Positions 47,120 through 60,281 of a DNA stretch of 64,000 nt are shown here, piece after piece. Each line of letters starts with the position of its first letter. Position 1 is the stretch's first letter. The stretch covers positions 85,841 to 149,840 of the forward strand of contig JAJKFJ010021977.1 of the NCBI GenBank assembly GCA_027382625.1. The letters are read 5' to 3'. The stretch comes from Tetmemena sp. SeJ-2015 (taxonomy: Eukaryota > Ciliophora > Spirotrichea > Sporadotrichida > Oxytrichidae). The translations under genes and the position numbers were made by a program. A model generated the notes under the pieces. It was not told the origin of the DNA. It did no database searches and worked only from the letters and a program-made list of their open reading frames with translations.

Positions 47120-49794
47120 TCAAGCCTGATCAAGATTATCGAGGATCGACTGCATTTGCTTGTTTATATTATCAGAGGACGTAGCCCTCGAATTTGCTTC
47201 GGATTCGTCTACGATAATTATAGAGTCTAAGTATTAGCTATTTACATTTTGGGCAGCAATCTAGTCGTTGCTCCACTCTCCCATTATTGAAAAACCACTC
47301 TTGGTGTGTGTCAGTTTACCTAGACCGTCTTTTTTGTCATCGTGCCAGATTCCCTCAAATATATCACCTGTCTTGTGGTCAAACAATTTTCCTTGGCCTC
47401 TTCTCTTGCCGTCATAAAACTCTCCTTCAAAAGTTTGGTTATAGAAATGAAATACAAATTATTGACTTTGTCTTCTAGTCGGCCTTTACCCTCGAAGAGA
47501 CCGCTTTTGAAAAAGCCTTCATAAAAGAACTCTCTACATGACATCACTCCATAGCCATAAGGAGCTCCTTCAACGAATTCTCCTTCGAAGACTTTGGAAT
47601 CTGAATAGTAGTATTTGCCTTTGCCAGTCATTTTATCCATAATCCAGTCTCCCTCATAAACATCTCCGCACTTGAATATCAGCTTTCCTTTTCCATGTCT
47701 CTTGCCTTATAAGAAGGAGCCTTGATATATCTCTCCAGATGATAAGTTTAGGATTCCTTAACCTTCCATTAAGCCGCTTTTCCAGTTTCCCTCGTAGTAA
47801 GCTCCGTTCAAAAAGATTTACTTGCCAATACCATGCTTCTTGCTATTAAGGATTTCACCATCGTAAGTTCCTTCCTCATCACTAAAAACTTATTTAGTCA
47901 GCTCTGAACTTTAACGAGCTGAGCCACTTAAAGTACTTTTTGTTGAGTTGTTTGAGATTGCAGTGAATCTTCTTGTGTCGTCTTGTATCAGCATTTGGTT
48001 TATTGGAGAAGAAAATGAGCCTTGATTATGATTATAGTCACTTTGGAAGCTGAATCTATCAGTTAAATCAGAGCAGTTACTCCTATAACTTGCCATCTAT
48101 TAAATTAAAATTTTAATTGACTATTCCTTTCTGTCACTTCCTAAGGAGAAGTCTTTTGAAAGATCATGGTCTAGCAGCACAGAAGGGTTATGCTGATTGC
48201 TAGCTGATGAAAAGTTAGTTTCTAACCTCATTTAGTTTAAGTGATTGGAGAGATTATAAGAATTCGCTTGGGATCCATATTCTCAAATAATTTATAATTC
48301 AGCGTTGTATTGCAAAGACTTCTTGCTACTAGGAATAAATTCTTATACTTAGTTGGGACTAGTTTGTTGGAACTTTTTGGGGCTGAGGCTAGAGTTTTAA
48401 ATAAGTGCTTAGTTTAGAGGAGAAGCGAACATTTGATTTGAACCGAGGGTGTTGATTTGGGGCATTTACTGCTTTTGATTTTGCATTTAGTGCATGTATT
48501 GCTTCTATTGCATTTGCTAAATTATAATTATAAATCTGGAGAAGATATTGCTAAGACAGCTAGGGATTCATTTAATTTTACAAAGTTTGCTGCTTACTAG
48601 CAGAAAAGGGTTGATTGTAAAGCTGGGGTTGGCCTAAGCCTTCAGCTGGAGTAAATTTAAACTGACTCTCCATCTATTTAAGCAGCTGCTTTAGCTAATT
48701 CGAAGATGGCCTAAAGTTGTCATCAAGAATCAAGCATGCTTCAATAATTGGTCTCAAATACATAGGAATCATATTGTATTGAACAGCATCAAGAGTCAAA
48801 TTCAAAATGTTCTTCTTAATTATAATTATAACAACAATATGAAGAATTAAATTTCGTTGGGATCTGGTCCGTCGAACGGATCTTTCTTGATTACAAGATA
48901 GTAGAGGCAGCAACCTAGTGACCACACGTCTACCTTGTGCTAGAAAAGAGGCTTCTCAAGAATCAATTCTGGAGCTGAGTAATTAATGTGCCCTGAAAAG
49001 TTGTCTCTCTTAAGTAGCTTTTTGAAATTGTAAGGCAGACCGATAGGATTGAACTTTATAACATTATTTGTGAACTGTTAGAATCTGCTAGGGTGCACGT
49101 CTCTATGAATGAAACCTAAGGAATGCAGAAACTCAAGACCATCAGCGACCTGCTTGATTATTGAGAACACTTCATCAGGCTAAAACTTTTTCTTGCAGAA
49201 GGTTTTCCAGAGAGATATAGATTGAGGGACTTCCATTTCCACGTATATTAATTTTTATCTATCCGTCTCAATTATGTAATGGTGGTATATTTAAACTATG
49301 TTTTCATGACGCACTTGACCCAAGAAATTCGTAATATCAATAAATTAATCTTAATTTATTTACTACATAAAGATAAATAAATATTTTGTAATAGTGATGG
49401 CCTTAGATCTCTTCTCTTAATAAAGCGTAGAGATGTCGATGCAGGTGACCATCATAAAATAGAAAATCTTTTGGATGTTGGCAGTAGAGTCGAAATAGAC
49501 GAAAATTTCTCCATCTCCAGCCTCATAGTATAATGTATCTTAAACATTTGAATAGTTAGAAGAGTAACCCGAAGGCATTTTCATAGAAGTCATGCCCAGA
49601 GGCATTTAATACATTTGGAACATTCTTTGCTGCTCCATGAATTGAATTTGGCTCATTTGGAATCTTTGCTGCTCCACCAAGCTGGGGTTGAGACTTTGCT
49701 GGAATCCGGGTTGAGGCTAGTTGAAAGGTTGCTGGAACATCTGAGATGAGGTGACTTAGGAATTTTAAGGCTTCCGCTAATGCATATTAAACAT
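47120..49794 (-). CDS. Pseudokinase fused to MORN repeats
   Basis: Start 49794 (MFNMHQRKPQNSQVTSSQ). Q/M-rich N-terminus, then a protein-kinase fold: FLGQVRHENIVQIYHHYIIE, VADGLEFLHSLGFIHRDVHP, INYSAPELILEKPLFQHKVD, VWSLGCCLYYLVIKKDPFDG and LRPIIEACLILDDNFRPS. The catalytic loop is HRDVHPSRFQQF instead of HRDLKPxN, and DFG is replaced by FNPIG, so it should be inactive. A Q/S-rich linker leads across a 24-nt IES into MORN repeats: GTYDGEILNSKKHGIGKQIF, YYEGNWKSGLMEGQGILN, GEIYQGSFLQGKRHGKGKLI, GDVYEGDWIMDKMTGKGKYY, VFEGEFVEGAPYGYGVMS, FYEGFFKSGLFEGKGRLE. MORN repeats bind membranes or partners in ciliates. TGA 47120. Joins near 48840 and 48480 are uncertain. Confidence 0.75.
47444..47448 (-). 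other. Zero-length IES: tandem 5-bp pointer ATTTC (GAAAT on +)
   Basis: GAAAT occurs twice head to tail at 47444-47453. Removing one copy (5 nt) restores the MORN frame, NNLYFYNQTFEGEFYDGKRR. Either two pointers with nothing between them or a 5-bp duplication. Confidence 0.6.
48097..48120 (-). other. IES, 24 nt, pointer AATAG (CTATT on +)
   Basis: CTATT at 48097 and 48121. The 24 nt are A/T apart from the pointers and one C/G, and a multiple of three. It lies exactly at the kinase-MORN junction: FSLGSDRKEQ joins MASYRSNCSDLTD. Confidence 0.65.
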
Positions 49795-49906
49795 CTGACA
49801 ATATTTATTATAATATCTCTGCATTCACAAGCACAAATATTTCATCTCTATTTATTAAATTAAATTGTATAGATTAGGAACCCTAATTCTATCTTATTAT
49901 TAAAGT

Positions 49907-52159
49907 ATGGAGGGTAAGACTGTTGGGGAGCAATTCATTTATAACACTTAAACATTATCTCATTAATTATCGCATCACTAACAACACTAAACTAAATCAC
50001 TAGGCCAAATTAACAATCTGCATAAAATAATCAAACTAATAATGAAGTCTAAATAAACCCAGCCAAAGTAGCCATCTCAGCCTCCAAATAAACAAAACCC
50101 ACCCGAAAAGATTCCTCAAAAAGAAGAAATATATTTTATTAGAAATTGCTAAGCCAGTTTAGAATTAAGTTAAGGTACAAGAGCAGCCAGTTATCAAGGA
50201 AAATTTCAAGCTTAAATTGCTAAGAGATGAGTGGGCAGTTTTTTAGCTTGACAAGGATTGCAAGAATGTAAGATAAATCGTTAGCTAACTTACTTTAAAG
50301 ATGATTGAAGAGCAGTTCACAGGAATTAATCACCTCTTTAAAGCAGAGATCTATTCAGCTGTTAAAACGGTGGAAGAACAACCTAATATTGACTTTAAGA
50401 AAGTTATCCTTAAATAGCAAGCCAAGTTAAAGAAGCAAGAATTCGAGGAAGGGCTTATACACATGAGACTCAGACATAACTTGCTTTCTCATAAAGAATT
50501 CGAAGATCGAAAAAAGTACATTCAAACCAATGTTGACTAGATCCCTTTGAAAGAAAAGAATTCCAAGAGAAGCTTGGACTCACTGAGTTTTTCAACAGGA
50601 AAAATAACAACCTCTCTGTTGTGGATAATTAAAACCTGATCAATAATTCATTAGCAGCAGGGTATTCCCAATAGAAGCTGAGTCTTGATTTATCAAACCC
50701 GAGTAAACTACTTCCTCTTTCTTCTTTGAGTTAAGGTCCTTAAAAAGATAGAAATAAATTATAGTTAAAGCTTAAATCAGCTTAAGCTTCAATTATAGCT
50801 TAGAACTTCAAGGATGAAGAGGATAAATAGAAGCATTAGGAATTTATCTTGAAGCTGAGAGAGGAAGAGAAGAAAAGAAAGAAACTAAGAAAGTAACTAC
50901 AGACTTTAAATGAGCAAAAGGAAAAGCAAAGACAAGAGAGCATACAAAAGGAACAAAATCAGAAATCAGAACAAGAGAAAGAGACCAAGAAAAAAAGATT
51001 TTTAGAAGTGCAAGAGATGCTTCATAAAAAGGAAAAAGATAGACTGGAAATAAAATAGAAGCAAGATGATGAAGTTGCAAAGCTGCTTCATGCCAAGCCA
51101 CTACATGTTAAGATGGAAGTTATATATAAAAATGAGGTTGAAATGCCTCTATTAGAGCAAAAGAAGAAGAGACTTGAAGAGATTAGAACCATATTCAAAA
51201 ACCCAATAGATCAGAAAGAAATATCCCAGCATATGAGAAAGTATGAGAATGATGCTGAAGATAAACAGAGATAAAGAGAAATCAAAAAGCAATAAATGCT
51301 TAGGGAATTTTTGAAGAGAGATTAACATATTCAGGAGAGTAAGATTTTAGAAGAGGAGTTAAGAATGAAAGAAGAGGAAGAAGAAAAAATCAGAATGAGA
51401 AAATAGGTCCAAGAAAGAATGAATGACTACTATGAATCAATAAAGGGTACAATCAACTTCAATGATGATTCGATGTTATTTAAAAAGAAGCAGAATGAAA
51501 AAGATCATCTTGGCAAATCCTTAAGAGGTTCTTAAAGTGCTCGCGATGTTCATATACATACAAGAGGTAAACAATAGAAGTAGGATTTAAAATATAGTCC
51601 AAGTGCAAGTACTATAAGAGCTCCTTAAGAGATAAAGTGGAAAAGCGAGTTTACTATAGATTAAGAAAATAAGGCAAAAAGATTGCAAGCGTTAGATGAG
51701 AAGAAACAAAGATTATTTCAAAAAGATTATCTGTAGGGAATATTAAGCTAGTATGAAGGGAAAATGAAAGTTAAAGATACTGATATAGAAAAGTACATTC
51801 AGGATGATAACATAACTGATAGAGAAAGATTTGATATTATCACAATATTAAATAAATTGTTTAATTTTATTATTTTGACATAAATTATTTTTTTAACTAT
51901 ATCCAGCTCAAAGCTAAATAATTAGAAGAAAAAGCAAAATTAAAAATCTCAAATTAAAATTTTAATAATATATAATAAGTCAATTAGAAATCAGAATTTA
52001 TTTTATCAATTAGTATAAATGAAAACTATATATAAATTGGAAGAGTAGCTGCTAATGATTGATGAAAACGACCCTGCTTCAGTTTAAAAAGCGATAGAAG
52101 TAAATGATTTATACATTCAAAGTATCCAGGCTAAACTTAAAATGCTTAACGCAGATTGA
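49907..52159 (+). CDS. Long charged coiled-coil protein
   Basis: Start at about 49907. A folded-looking N-terminal block reads EQPVIKENFKLKLLRDEWAV and EEQFTGINHLFKAEIYSAVK, split by a GT-AG intron at about 50268-50299. A Ser-rich linker follows, then about 450 residues of Lys/Glu/Gln coiled coil (KLREEEKKRKKLRKQLQTLN; KKKRLEEIRTIFKNPIDQKE; EEELRMKEEEEEKIRMRKQV). C-terminal KTIYKLEEQLLMIDENDPAS and KAIEVNDLYIQSIQAKLKML, with TGA 52157. Frame changes near 50170, 50635 and 51880-52020 mark introns or IESs. No named family; a ciliary or cortical structural role is an inference. Confidence 0.6.
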
Positions 52160-52241
52160 TTTTTCCATTTTGATTTATTAAATTTCTTTTAAGTAGAATT
52201 TATAGAGATTCTAATTTAATTATAGCAGCATAAAATCATTC

Positions 52242-54041
52242 ATGAAGTATAATTTCTTCCTCATTTTAGTCTCTATCTTTTTGATTTCAGCATCAGCTGA
52301 GTAAAAGACAGAGGGTTTATTCTTTCAAGCCCATTATCTAACTCTCAGATAGAACAATAGCTCTGCTGTGATATATAAATATGTAATAAATAAGCTTCGG
52401 GTATCACTTTAATTTGTAGAGATGGATTTAGGATAACTCAACCAATGTTATTATCGTGGACTCCATGAGTGATGGGCTTATATTCAATCGGAAATACAAC
52501 AAAACCATTTTGATTTTTGCAAATGAGTCTCTTCATATGGTCTATTTTAAAAACGACAACGGTCTCTATTAGATTAACTCCACAGTTTTAAACCAGTACC
52601 AAGATATCGATCTTTTCATAATTGAGCTTTCTGATAAATATCAAAATGAGTTAGACTTGACCAAATTCTCCGATGTCAATAATACTATACTCATCTCTAC
52701 TGATGAGACTGTCAAATTCATAGATTTCGTCGAGGAGGTTATTGCTAATTTTAAGTAAAATATAATGAAATGATATCTATACATAAATTAATAATCAGCT
52801 AAACTAAACCTTGAAGAATGAAATCAAGAGCTCATTTAAGCTCATAAGTTATCTTAATTGTGAGAAACTTGATTATCACCTGAGTGAGTTATTATTCTTT
52901 AGCATGCTGTATTTCTCAAGCATAGTATACTTCTGTTATCAGACTTATAAGCAGTCATAAGTGGCAAATTTAATTAGACAGGCATAGTCTCCTACAATAG
53001 TTGAGAAGCTTATTCCAGTCCTTCCTTTCTTGAAAATGATGCACCTGCTTTTGAATTTTGCGTATTGGTAAAATTGCCCTTGGATGGAGAACAGTGAAAG
53101 CGTTAACTTTATTAGATCCTTCAAGGTCACTCTTGCTACCTTGTTTTAGACTTTGTTATGCTTGTTATTCATAGTATGCGCTTTGAGCTTTAAAATCAGC
53201 AGAGAGAGACTCTCTCAAGTTGATGTCAAGAAAATACTTATAATCACTTCTTCATAATATAAAACATTAAATATTTTGTGGACTCTCTGTATTCTTTGGG
53301 AAGTTACATAGAACTCATAAAGCCATTTGTAACGTTGATTTTGAATGCTTACTCTATATTTATGATACTTTTGGTGTTGTATGAAACCAAAAAGAATATT
53401 GAAGGTTTAAACTATAGATCATTGATAATTAGATCTCAGCCTTAACTAGAATACATTTAGCTAGCTATCAATAAGAAGAAGAAGTTCATTATGATATTAT
53501 CTTCGTCGGTATGCAGTTACTTTTTTGTGGAGCTGAGTGTGCATGGAGTTTGGGATGTGAGTGCATCAAGTAGAACAATCTATGACCAGCTTAATGTGTG
53601 GTTCCTTCATGAGATAGTGGACTTTGCAATTGTGTTCGTAATTTGGTATGTTTACCACAAAGTTACAGCTTCTCGGTTACAAGCGGGAGAGAGCATTATA
53701 GATGTAAGTAATGATAGTTTCACGGGAGATATTGACAGACTGAAGTAAGTATATCTCTACACCTGTACTCTCGATTTCAAGCAGATTGAGTCATAAACAC
53801 ACGAAGATGAATTAGACAAGTTGGATAGTGAGACTCCAGTCATCATTTATCTTTAATTATTTTAAATTGATTTATCATAGTTCTTCCTTATCAAAGCGAA
53901 GATAACTTTGAGATCAAACTAGCATACATAGAATCAAAGTAACCAACTGAGCCTCAAACTTTAAACACTGAAGATCTTAATTAAAGTATAGTTAGTGATC
54001 GTTCTGTATTAGTATATAACTAAGAAATTAATTTAGTTTGA
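52242..54041 (+). CDS. Seven-helix membrane protein of the GOST / lung-7TM type
   Basis: MKYNFFLILVSIFLISASAE is a signal peptide. After a GT-AG intron (52381-52420) comes a lumenal beta-rich domain of about 130 residues (VIIVDSMSDGLIFNRKYNKT; TILIFANESLHMVYFKNDNG). Then hydrophobic helices: LLFFSMLYFSSIVYFCYQTY, MMHLLLNFAYWQNCPW, FQTLLCLLFIVCALSFKI, LILNAYSIFMILLVLYETKK, IMILSSSVCSYFFVELSVHG and FLHEIVDFAIVFVIWYVYHK. This order (signal, GOLD-like domain, 7TM with a short Trp-rich loop) matches GPR107/GPR108-type GOST proteins of the secretory pathway. The acidic tail includes PYQSEDNFEIKLAYIESKQP. TGA 54039. Introns near 52756-52800, 53265 and 53747-53783. Confidence 0.68.
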
Positions 54042-54261
54042 ATAATTATCATTCAATTATTTTTTATTTGCATTATTCATTCGACCATACTTTAAATACA
54101 TTATAAAGTTAAAGATTTTATTAAATTTTGTATTTTTATTTTAATTCTGATAATTATAAATATAAAATTTAAAAATAATATTTTACTCAAGCTTCTCAAA
54201 GAATATGTTACTCTTTTATTTATCGTTGAATTATATTTTGTGAATATTATTTAAAATTAAA

Positions 54262-56829
54262 ATGAATAATAGAATAATGAAGAAAGAAATAATCTCCCTT
54301 TTATTTTAATTTTAGCGAAGAAGAGTATTGACTTTGCTAATTAGCCAACTCAAAAACTTCAAACTGACAAGTTGATAAAATCAAGCCTAGGAGTGAATCC
54401 TTAAATTATGGACAGGAAAGCTTAGCTCAACTAAGCATCCAAGTCTAATTCTCAAACTAGATCCAAAGTAAGAGCCTCTTCAAAGAGTGGCAGCTCAAAT
54501 CATTTTTATTTAATCAAGCTTCATTTGATAGTCATAGATAAATTAATAACAAGTCAGCTCTTTCAGCTTACCCGGATTCACTTGTCAAAGACCAGTTCAG
54601 ATCTTTCAACAAGCCTCAAACAAATAAGTTGATACCCTCAGCTACTCTATTATTTAGATTTGTAATTACTAATCAATCATCAGCTGCTAGAGTAAATGCA
54701 AATTAAATTGACCTATCAAACATAAACAACAAGTCAGAGCTTTAAAAACCCACTGTCATTTACGCTAAACAAAACATGATTAAACCCAGCAGCAATAATA
54801 GAAGCACTGTCGCCACTCCAAATCAAGTCAATCGCCATAATGAATACAACAATAACGATGTTATTTTTTAAGAGGACTACTCCAAATAGAAGAAAGACGA
54901 TGTCATCAAAACCATCTTCAAAAAGAGGAAGGAAAAAATGCAGTCTATTGAATCTTCTACCCAAAATAACAATCCAAAGGTTGTAAATTCAACATAGCAA
55001 GTCACTTCCTCAACTTTCGAAGTAGTTCATTAACATAATATAAGCATGCACAATTACAATCACTCCACTGTAGGCTAGAGCACAACTCAAAATTAACCTT
55101 CTTCCAAATTTACCTCCATAGATTTAAAAGCTTCAAATTTCACACTTCAAAAAGTTGTGAATGAGCAGAAGTCCAAGAAGTACTCTGTAGAGAGAACTCA
55201 CACTCCCCCACCGCCATAATCAATATCTAAAGCAATAAATGTTTAGAGTAGTAACGAAAAGACATTACAAAACAGTAGTTCGTTTGTTAGCAAAAAGTAA
55301 ACTTCATATATCAAGCCCAAGAATTTAAATGAAGAGCAGTAGGTTATGGCAAATAAGAACTCCAAGTTTTCTCTTAATGCTCAAATCAGCAAAAAGGTTA
55401 ACTTGCACATCAATAATTTTATGCAAAATACTTAAAAGTTATCTGAGGCTAGCAACTCTCAAATCAATTCTGAAAGAAATGTCAAACCTAAAAATGTGAA
55501 AGATACTCAATCCATTCTTCAAAAATTCACAAGTAACTCTAAGTCATCAACAAAAACAGTTAAGCAGAATCAGTACTCCTAGAAGTCCAATAGATCCCAA
55601 GTGAGATCCAAAGAGAACTCTACATCAAGAATCAATATAAGTCCTTTGACATTTGAATCAAGCTTTTAGGCACATTAAAATACAATTACTGACCTTTTGT
55701 GCGACGAATTTTCACCAGGAATCCTATTTAGTTGTTCTCTTGATTATACAGTAAAAATCTGGAATTTAAATCTAAACAAAAAATATAGCACAAATTTCTC
55801 TGCTACAGCACAAAAATAAGAGCAGAATCAATTATTTTCACCTTTCTCAAATTAAAGTTCGAATTCTTTTAATAAAAATTACATCACTGGATCTCTTCAA
55901 AGTCACATCTTAACTCCCTAATCGAGCTTCAAGCCTTAACCTATAAAGGTTTTCAAAAATAATTAGAGATAGAAAATAAATACTATTGCAAGATTTGCAG
56001 AGAGTGGAATATTAGCATCAGCAGGATACGATTAATAAGTTAAACTCTATTCTACTAAATTGGAACTTGGTAAATTTGAATAAGTAGATGTTATCAGAGG
56101 AGGGCATAAAGGAGTTATTAATTAAATCAAGAAATTAGAGAGTTCTAAATTGGCTTCAACTTGCTCTGATGGCTTTATTAGAATTTTCGATTTATCTGAC
56201 AATAAATGTGATTAGCCCCTGATATAATTAGAGTAAGAGAGCTCTTCTCCGGACTTAATTACTTTCTTAACACCTAGCATATTTCTTACTTCAGGATTTG
56301 ATAATGACATAAGACTATGGGATAGTAGAGCTAAAATTGCTCTTTAATAAATTTATCACAACTATCACAGCGATAAAGTCACTTCCATTGAAAGAATTTT
56401 TATTTTAATTACACAGCACGTATTTGCATCTTCCTCAGAAGATAGCAACATAAATGTAAGAATAATTTTGAGTAATTGCTTAATAGATCTGGGATATAAG
56501 AAATGCTGAGCAAAGGAATCAACTCTATTTCGATGGAGAAAAAATTGGACAAATCAAACAATTTAAGCAAGATTATCTATTCGTTGCTCACGGCTCTCAA
56601 TTTACCTTCATTATTTTTCATCAACTTCAAGGAATCTTAAAATAATAGATTTACCTATTAACTCAATCCAACGAATACTGAGGACATGCAAACTATGGAT
56701 TTATATTTTTATTCTACGTCTGGGTTGACTTCAGTTAAGAAAATCGCCTTAAATGAGAAGGAAAGGAAAATATACTTTGCAGGCAGTGACATGAAGATTC
56801 ACACCTGGAATATTAATTTCAAGTTTTGA
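54262..56829 (+). CDS. WD40-repeat protein with long low-complexity N-terminus
   Basis: The start near 54262 is uncertain. From about 54375 one frame is open for nearly 2 kb. The N-terminal 420 residues are Ser/Asn/Lys-rich. WD40 blades then appear: TDLLCDEFSPGILFSCSLDY followed by TVKIWNLN; TIARFAESGILASAGYDQQV followed by KLYS; INQIKKLESSKLASTCSDGF followed by IRIFDLS; FLTPSIFLTSGFDNDIRLWD; SSSEDSNIN across a GT-AG intron (56456-56486) to IWDIRNAEQRNQLYFDGEKI; and a final KIYFAGSDMKIHTWNIN. WD40 propellers are interaction platforms; no further assignment is possible. Frame changes near 56395 and 56690 mark IESs or introns. TGA 56827. Confidence 0.8.
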
Positions 56830-56906
56830 TTTGCTTCAATTTTAATCTTAAGAGAACATCATGAATTTTAATGATTTGGAGATAGTTTTATAAAAGTAAA
56901 TTCGTA

Positions 56907-59235
56907 ATGGAGTCAAGCAAGCAAAATGAAAATAATTCATCAAGTGGTAATCTAGCATTTTGCATTATACTCTTCATTCACACTTACATTCAATTTTTAG
57001 ATGAGTTCTTAATTAAAAATTACACTGTTCAGCAAGGAGATTCAATTGTCAAGATCTCTTTAAATATAAAAAATATTATTTTATTTAAAATGAATTATTA
57101 ATTTATAATATTTAAGATTGCTTATTTGCACAACATGAAGTAATATTAAATGATCTAATGATATTAGTGTGAACTTTTTGATGTCATTAAATGAACTCTG
57201 GAACGATTATATATTTCCAGGCTAGGTTTAGTTAAAAATAAATTAGGCTTATTAATCATAGAATTCCTCTTATTTTAATTAAAAAAATAGAATTAATTAT
57301 CCTATATTATTTAGGAAAAGTTTTCATTTGATAAATAATTTTAAATAATTAAAGGTGATAAAAGTAAGAGTAAAGAATCATGCTGCAGTTGCTGTAGAGC
57401 CTGAAAAATAGTTAATTCCATCTGCTATTAAGAAGGCATCTCCAAAGCACCAAACCATCCCTCAAAAGAATTCTGGAAATAACAATTCTCACTATCAAAT
57501 CGATTCTTTGAATTCCATAAATTCAGAAGAGCGAAAAGGTTAAGACTAAAATGCTCATATTTCTGTGGAAGATTATCATCAGTAGCTAGTAGATGGATAA
57601 GTTTTTACCAAAGGTAAAAAGATAGAAAACGAGAGTGGAGAGATCATTAACATAGAAAATATTTACAAGAAAGTATTTGACGAATTTTCAAACTTCAGTA
57701 AGAACTTCGTCAGTAAGGTTCCAGAACCAAAATCCGACCTCTAAAACTTTCTTACTATGTTCTAACAAGAAAAGATAGATCCTTCTCTCCTCAAAGATAT
57801 AGATGACGGCAACCTAGTGCAGATTAGTGACTACATATCTTATGATAAAAATTAAACTCTCAAAACTGAAGTATACTACGTCACTAAAACATCAGCAATT
57901 AGAGGCTATCTATTTCTATTGAAAAACTGCCTAAAGTTCGAACCTATCTAGGATGATGACGAAGATATAGAGTATTTTTAATTTAGAGAAAGAGGGAGAG
58001 ATTAATTAGTTTCAAGCATGCTTTGACTATTATATAATTCTAACATGTAATTATTTGTAGTTTTATACCAAGATAAACTTTCTCATAAGTCTTAAATGAT
58101 GACTTGATTTATTTTTTGCTTATCTACTCGGCAAGTATTATAAGATTAGTTAGCGAAAAGGCATTAGAACTAGACAATAATTTTATTAGAGAAGCATACA
58201 GATATGACTTCATAATTTAGATAAATTTGACTACTGTGAATGGTTTAACTTTGAGAGATGAAAATGCTAATAACGAAAGACTTCCCATAGCAAATGTGTT
58301 CTTGAGGTTTATTAATTTTTTAAGTTTCAGCACTTGGACATGGATGGGATGCTATTGACAAATAAGTACCAGAAGAAGATAGTGAAGGTAGTTTACCAAC
58401 GACTAGAAGAACTCATGAAATCATTTGAGAGGTCTGACGAGACAAACACATATGCTCCCTCTTATGACATAATACTCGATGAAAAATAAAAGACAAAGCT
58501 CTAGCAAGTTAAAATGAGTTAAATGCTTAGCGACAGAATTAAAGGAGGAGCTACATTATCAAATTTAATTTTTATTCTATTTTTGAGGAACAGCTAAGTT
58601 TACTCTCTAAAATTAAAATAAAGAAAACAATGACACGTAAGAATAAATTACAGAGCGTCTAATAAAATTCGTGCCTAAGAAAAATGGTTAATCAGAAATC
58701 CTTTCAGACCTGTAAATAAGCAACCTAGTTGAGCATTTTCCTTCAATGATGATGACGATGGATTGGACTTTAGTCTACTCAATCAACAGAGACGGAGACT
58801 CAGTTGGAACATTCTTCGAAAAATGCAAAGATTGGAAATACACGCTTATAGTTGCAAAGGAAACCAAAGGCTGGATATTTGGAGGTTTTTGTTCAGAGAA
58901 GTGGAGATCAGCTATTAAGTTTTATGGAACAGGAGAAAGCTTCTTATTCACTTTCAAGGATGGCACAGTTCCAATCATTTAAATTATCTATTTAATATTA
59001 GTTATTTGATTAAATGATGAACAGCATACTATTGGACTGGAGAAAATGATTAGATTTAATGGGCAAATGATGACAGCATTGGGCTTGGAGGCGGTACTCT
59101 TGGCAGATTCGGGATATACCTAAAAGATCATTTTTATAGAGGAAGCAGCTCAAAAACATCTACTTTTAATAACGAGATACTTTCTGAGTCAACGGACTTC
59201 ATTTGTACTCTTTTTGAAGTTTGGGGATTTGAATG
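56907..59235 (+). CDS. OXR1: OXR1/NCOA7-like protein (LysM, GRAM-like, TLDc)
   Basis: OXR1-family proteins protect against oxidative damage and bind the V-ATPase through the TLDc domain. Start 56907 (MESSKQNENNSSS), GT-AG intron 56947-56999. A LysM domain is split by an IES: YTVQQGDSIVKISLNI joins SVNFLMSLNELWNDYIFPGQ. After another intron comes IKVRVKNHAAVAVEPE, then a GRAM-like segment (TEVYYVTKTSAIRGYLFLLK and LKFEPIQDDDEDIEYFQF). A linker follows, then TLDc: WTLVYSINRDGDSVGTFFEK, GWIFGGFCSEKWR, FYGTGESFLFTFKDG, and after an insert at 58978-59027 YYWTGENDQIQWANDDSIGL, GGGTLGRFGIYLKDHFYRGS, ESTDFICTLFEVWGFE. Domain order and the closing residues are typical. TGA 59233. Confidence 0.87.
57064..57160 (+). 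other. IES, 97 nt, pointer ATAT, inside the LysM domain
   Basis: ATAT at 57064 and 57161. Excision restores KISLNISVNFLMSLNELW, the LysM helix pair. The insert is strongly AT-rich. Confidence 0.75.
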
Positions 59236-59327
59236 ATTACATCTATAACTTAAAAATCTAGCATAAATTTTATATTAATTTTTGCATTTTAACTTTAAGC
59301 ATTGTTTTATGGATTAGAATTAATTTG

Positions 59328-60000
59328 ATGGTGGTTACTCTATCTAGTTCTTCAAAATTTGAATTCAACAGCCAGAGAGCATTTAGCTCTTTAAGATCAA
59401 TTTACAAGTACGAATTAAATAGAAAGTTAGCAGCTTAGTATATCCTAGATTATCTAAGATATAGAAAACTCACCAAGTTGGAGAATTAATGTTAGCTATA
59501 ATTATTTTTCTATTTAAATAAGCAAAGTTTTTCTATAAAAGGATTAAATAAGTTTGTATTAAATTTAGCCTAGTTGGGAAGAGTGGGTTGAAAATCAGAG
59601 AATAAAGAAAGACAATTCAAGGCAGAGATTCATTGAGGCAAAATAGTTGTATCATGAGAGTTAAAGTGTACAAATGGATTACATAAATACTAAAATCTTA
59701 GAGGAAATAGATGTTCATTTATTATTTATAGTAATGAGAAAGCAAACAGATTGTAAAAGGAGGTCAAAAGACTTAAGTCTATAGGCTTGTAAATAGTTGA
59801 TCGCATAGACAAGATCATATAAATACAATTACAAACTAGAGACCAGATAAGTGAAATAAATGCAATTATTTTATATGGAAATATATTGTAACTTCTAGAA
59901 GCTAAGTCTGGCTTCTATCAAGTAAATTCCTATATCATAATCATGGATATGAAGTTGCTTTTGAAAATACTATCTAAAGAACCTACTTCTTATTCTTTAA
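59328..60000 (+). CDS. Small coiled-coil protein
   Basis: Not recognised. ATG 59328 gives MVVTLSSSSKFEFNSQRAFS and KLAAQYILDYLRYRKLTK. An insert follows (about 59488-59570), then PSWEEWVENQRIKKDNSRQR and LYHESQSVQMDYINTKILEE. A short GT-AG intron lies at about 59711-59730, then NEKANRLQKEVKRLKSIGLQ and IQLQTRDQISEINAIILYGN. The 3' end is unclear because the frame stays open into AT-rich spacer beyond 60000. Predicted helical throughout. Confidence 0.45.
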
Positions 60001-60281
60001 CTTACTATTTATTGAAATAACATTTTATATTTCATCGATAAAGTGTACCTTTATTATTTTACTTAACTTACACTACAATAATTTAAAAAATAAATCAATT
60101 ATGTTATTAAAAGAATGAATTAAATTATAAAATAATAATGTCCAACAATACTATTCTTGCTTAGAGGTTCAAAAGGACATCTACTTTTCAAAATTATTAA
60201 TTTATTTTAAATATTAAATTTATAGTTAGTTTATAATTATAAAAATCGTACAATATCTTTGTATTTAATAAATTAATAATA

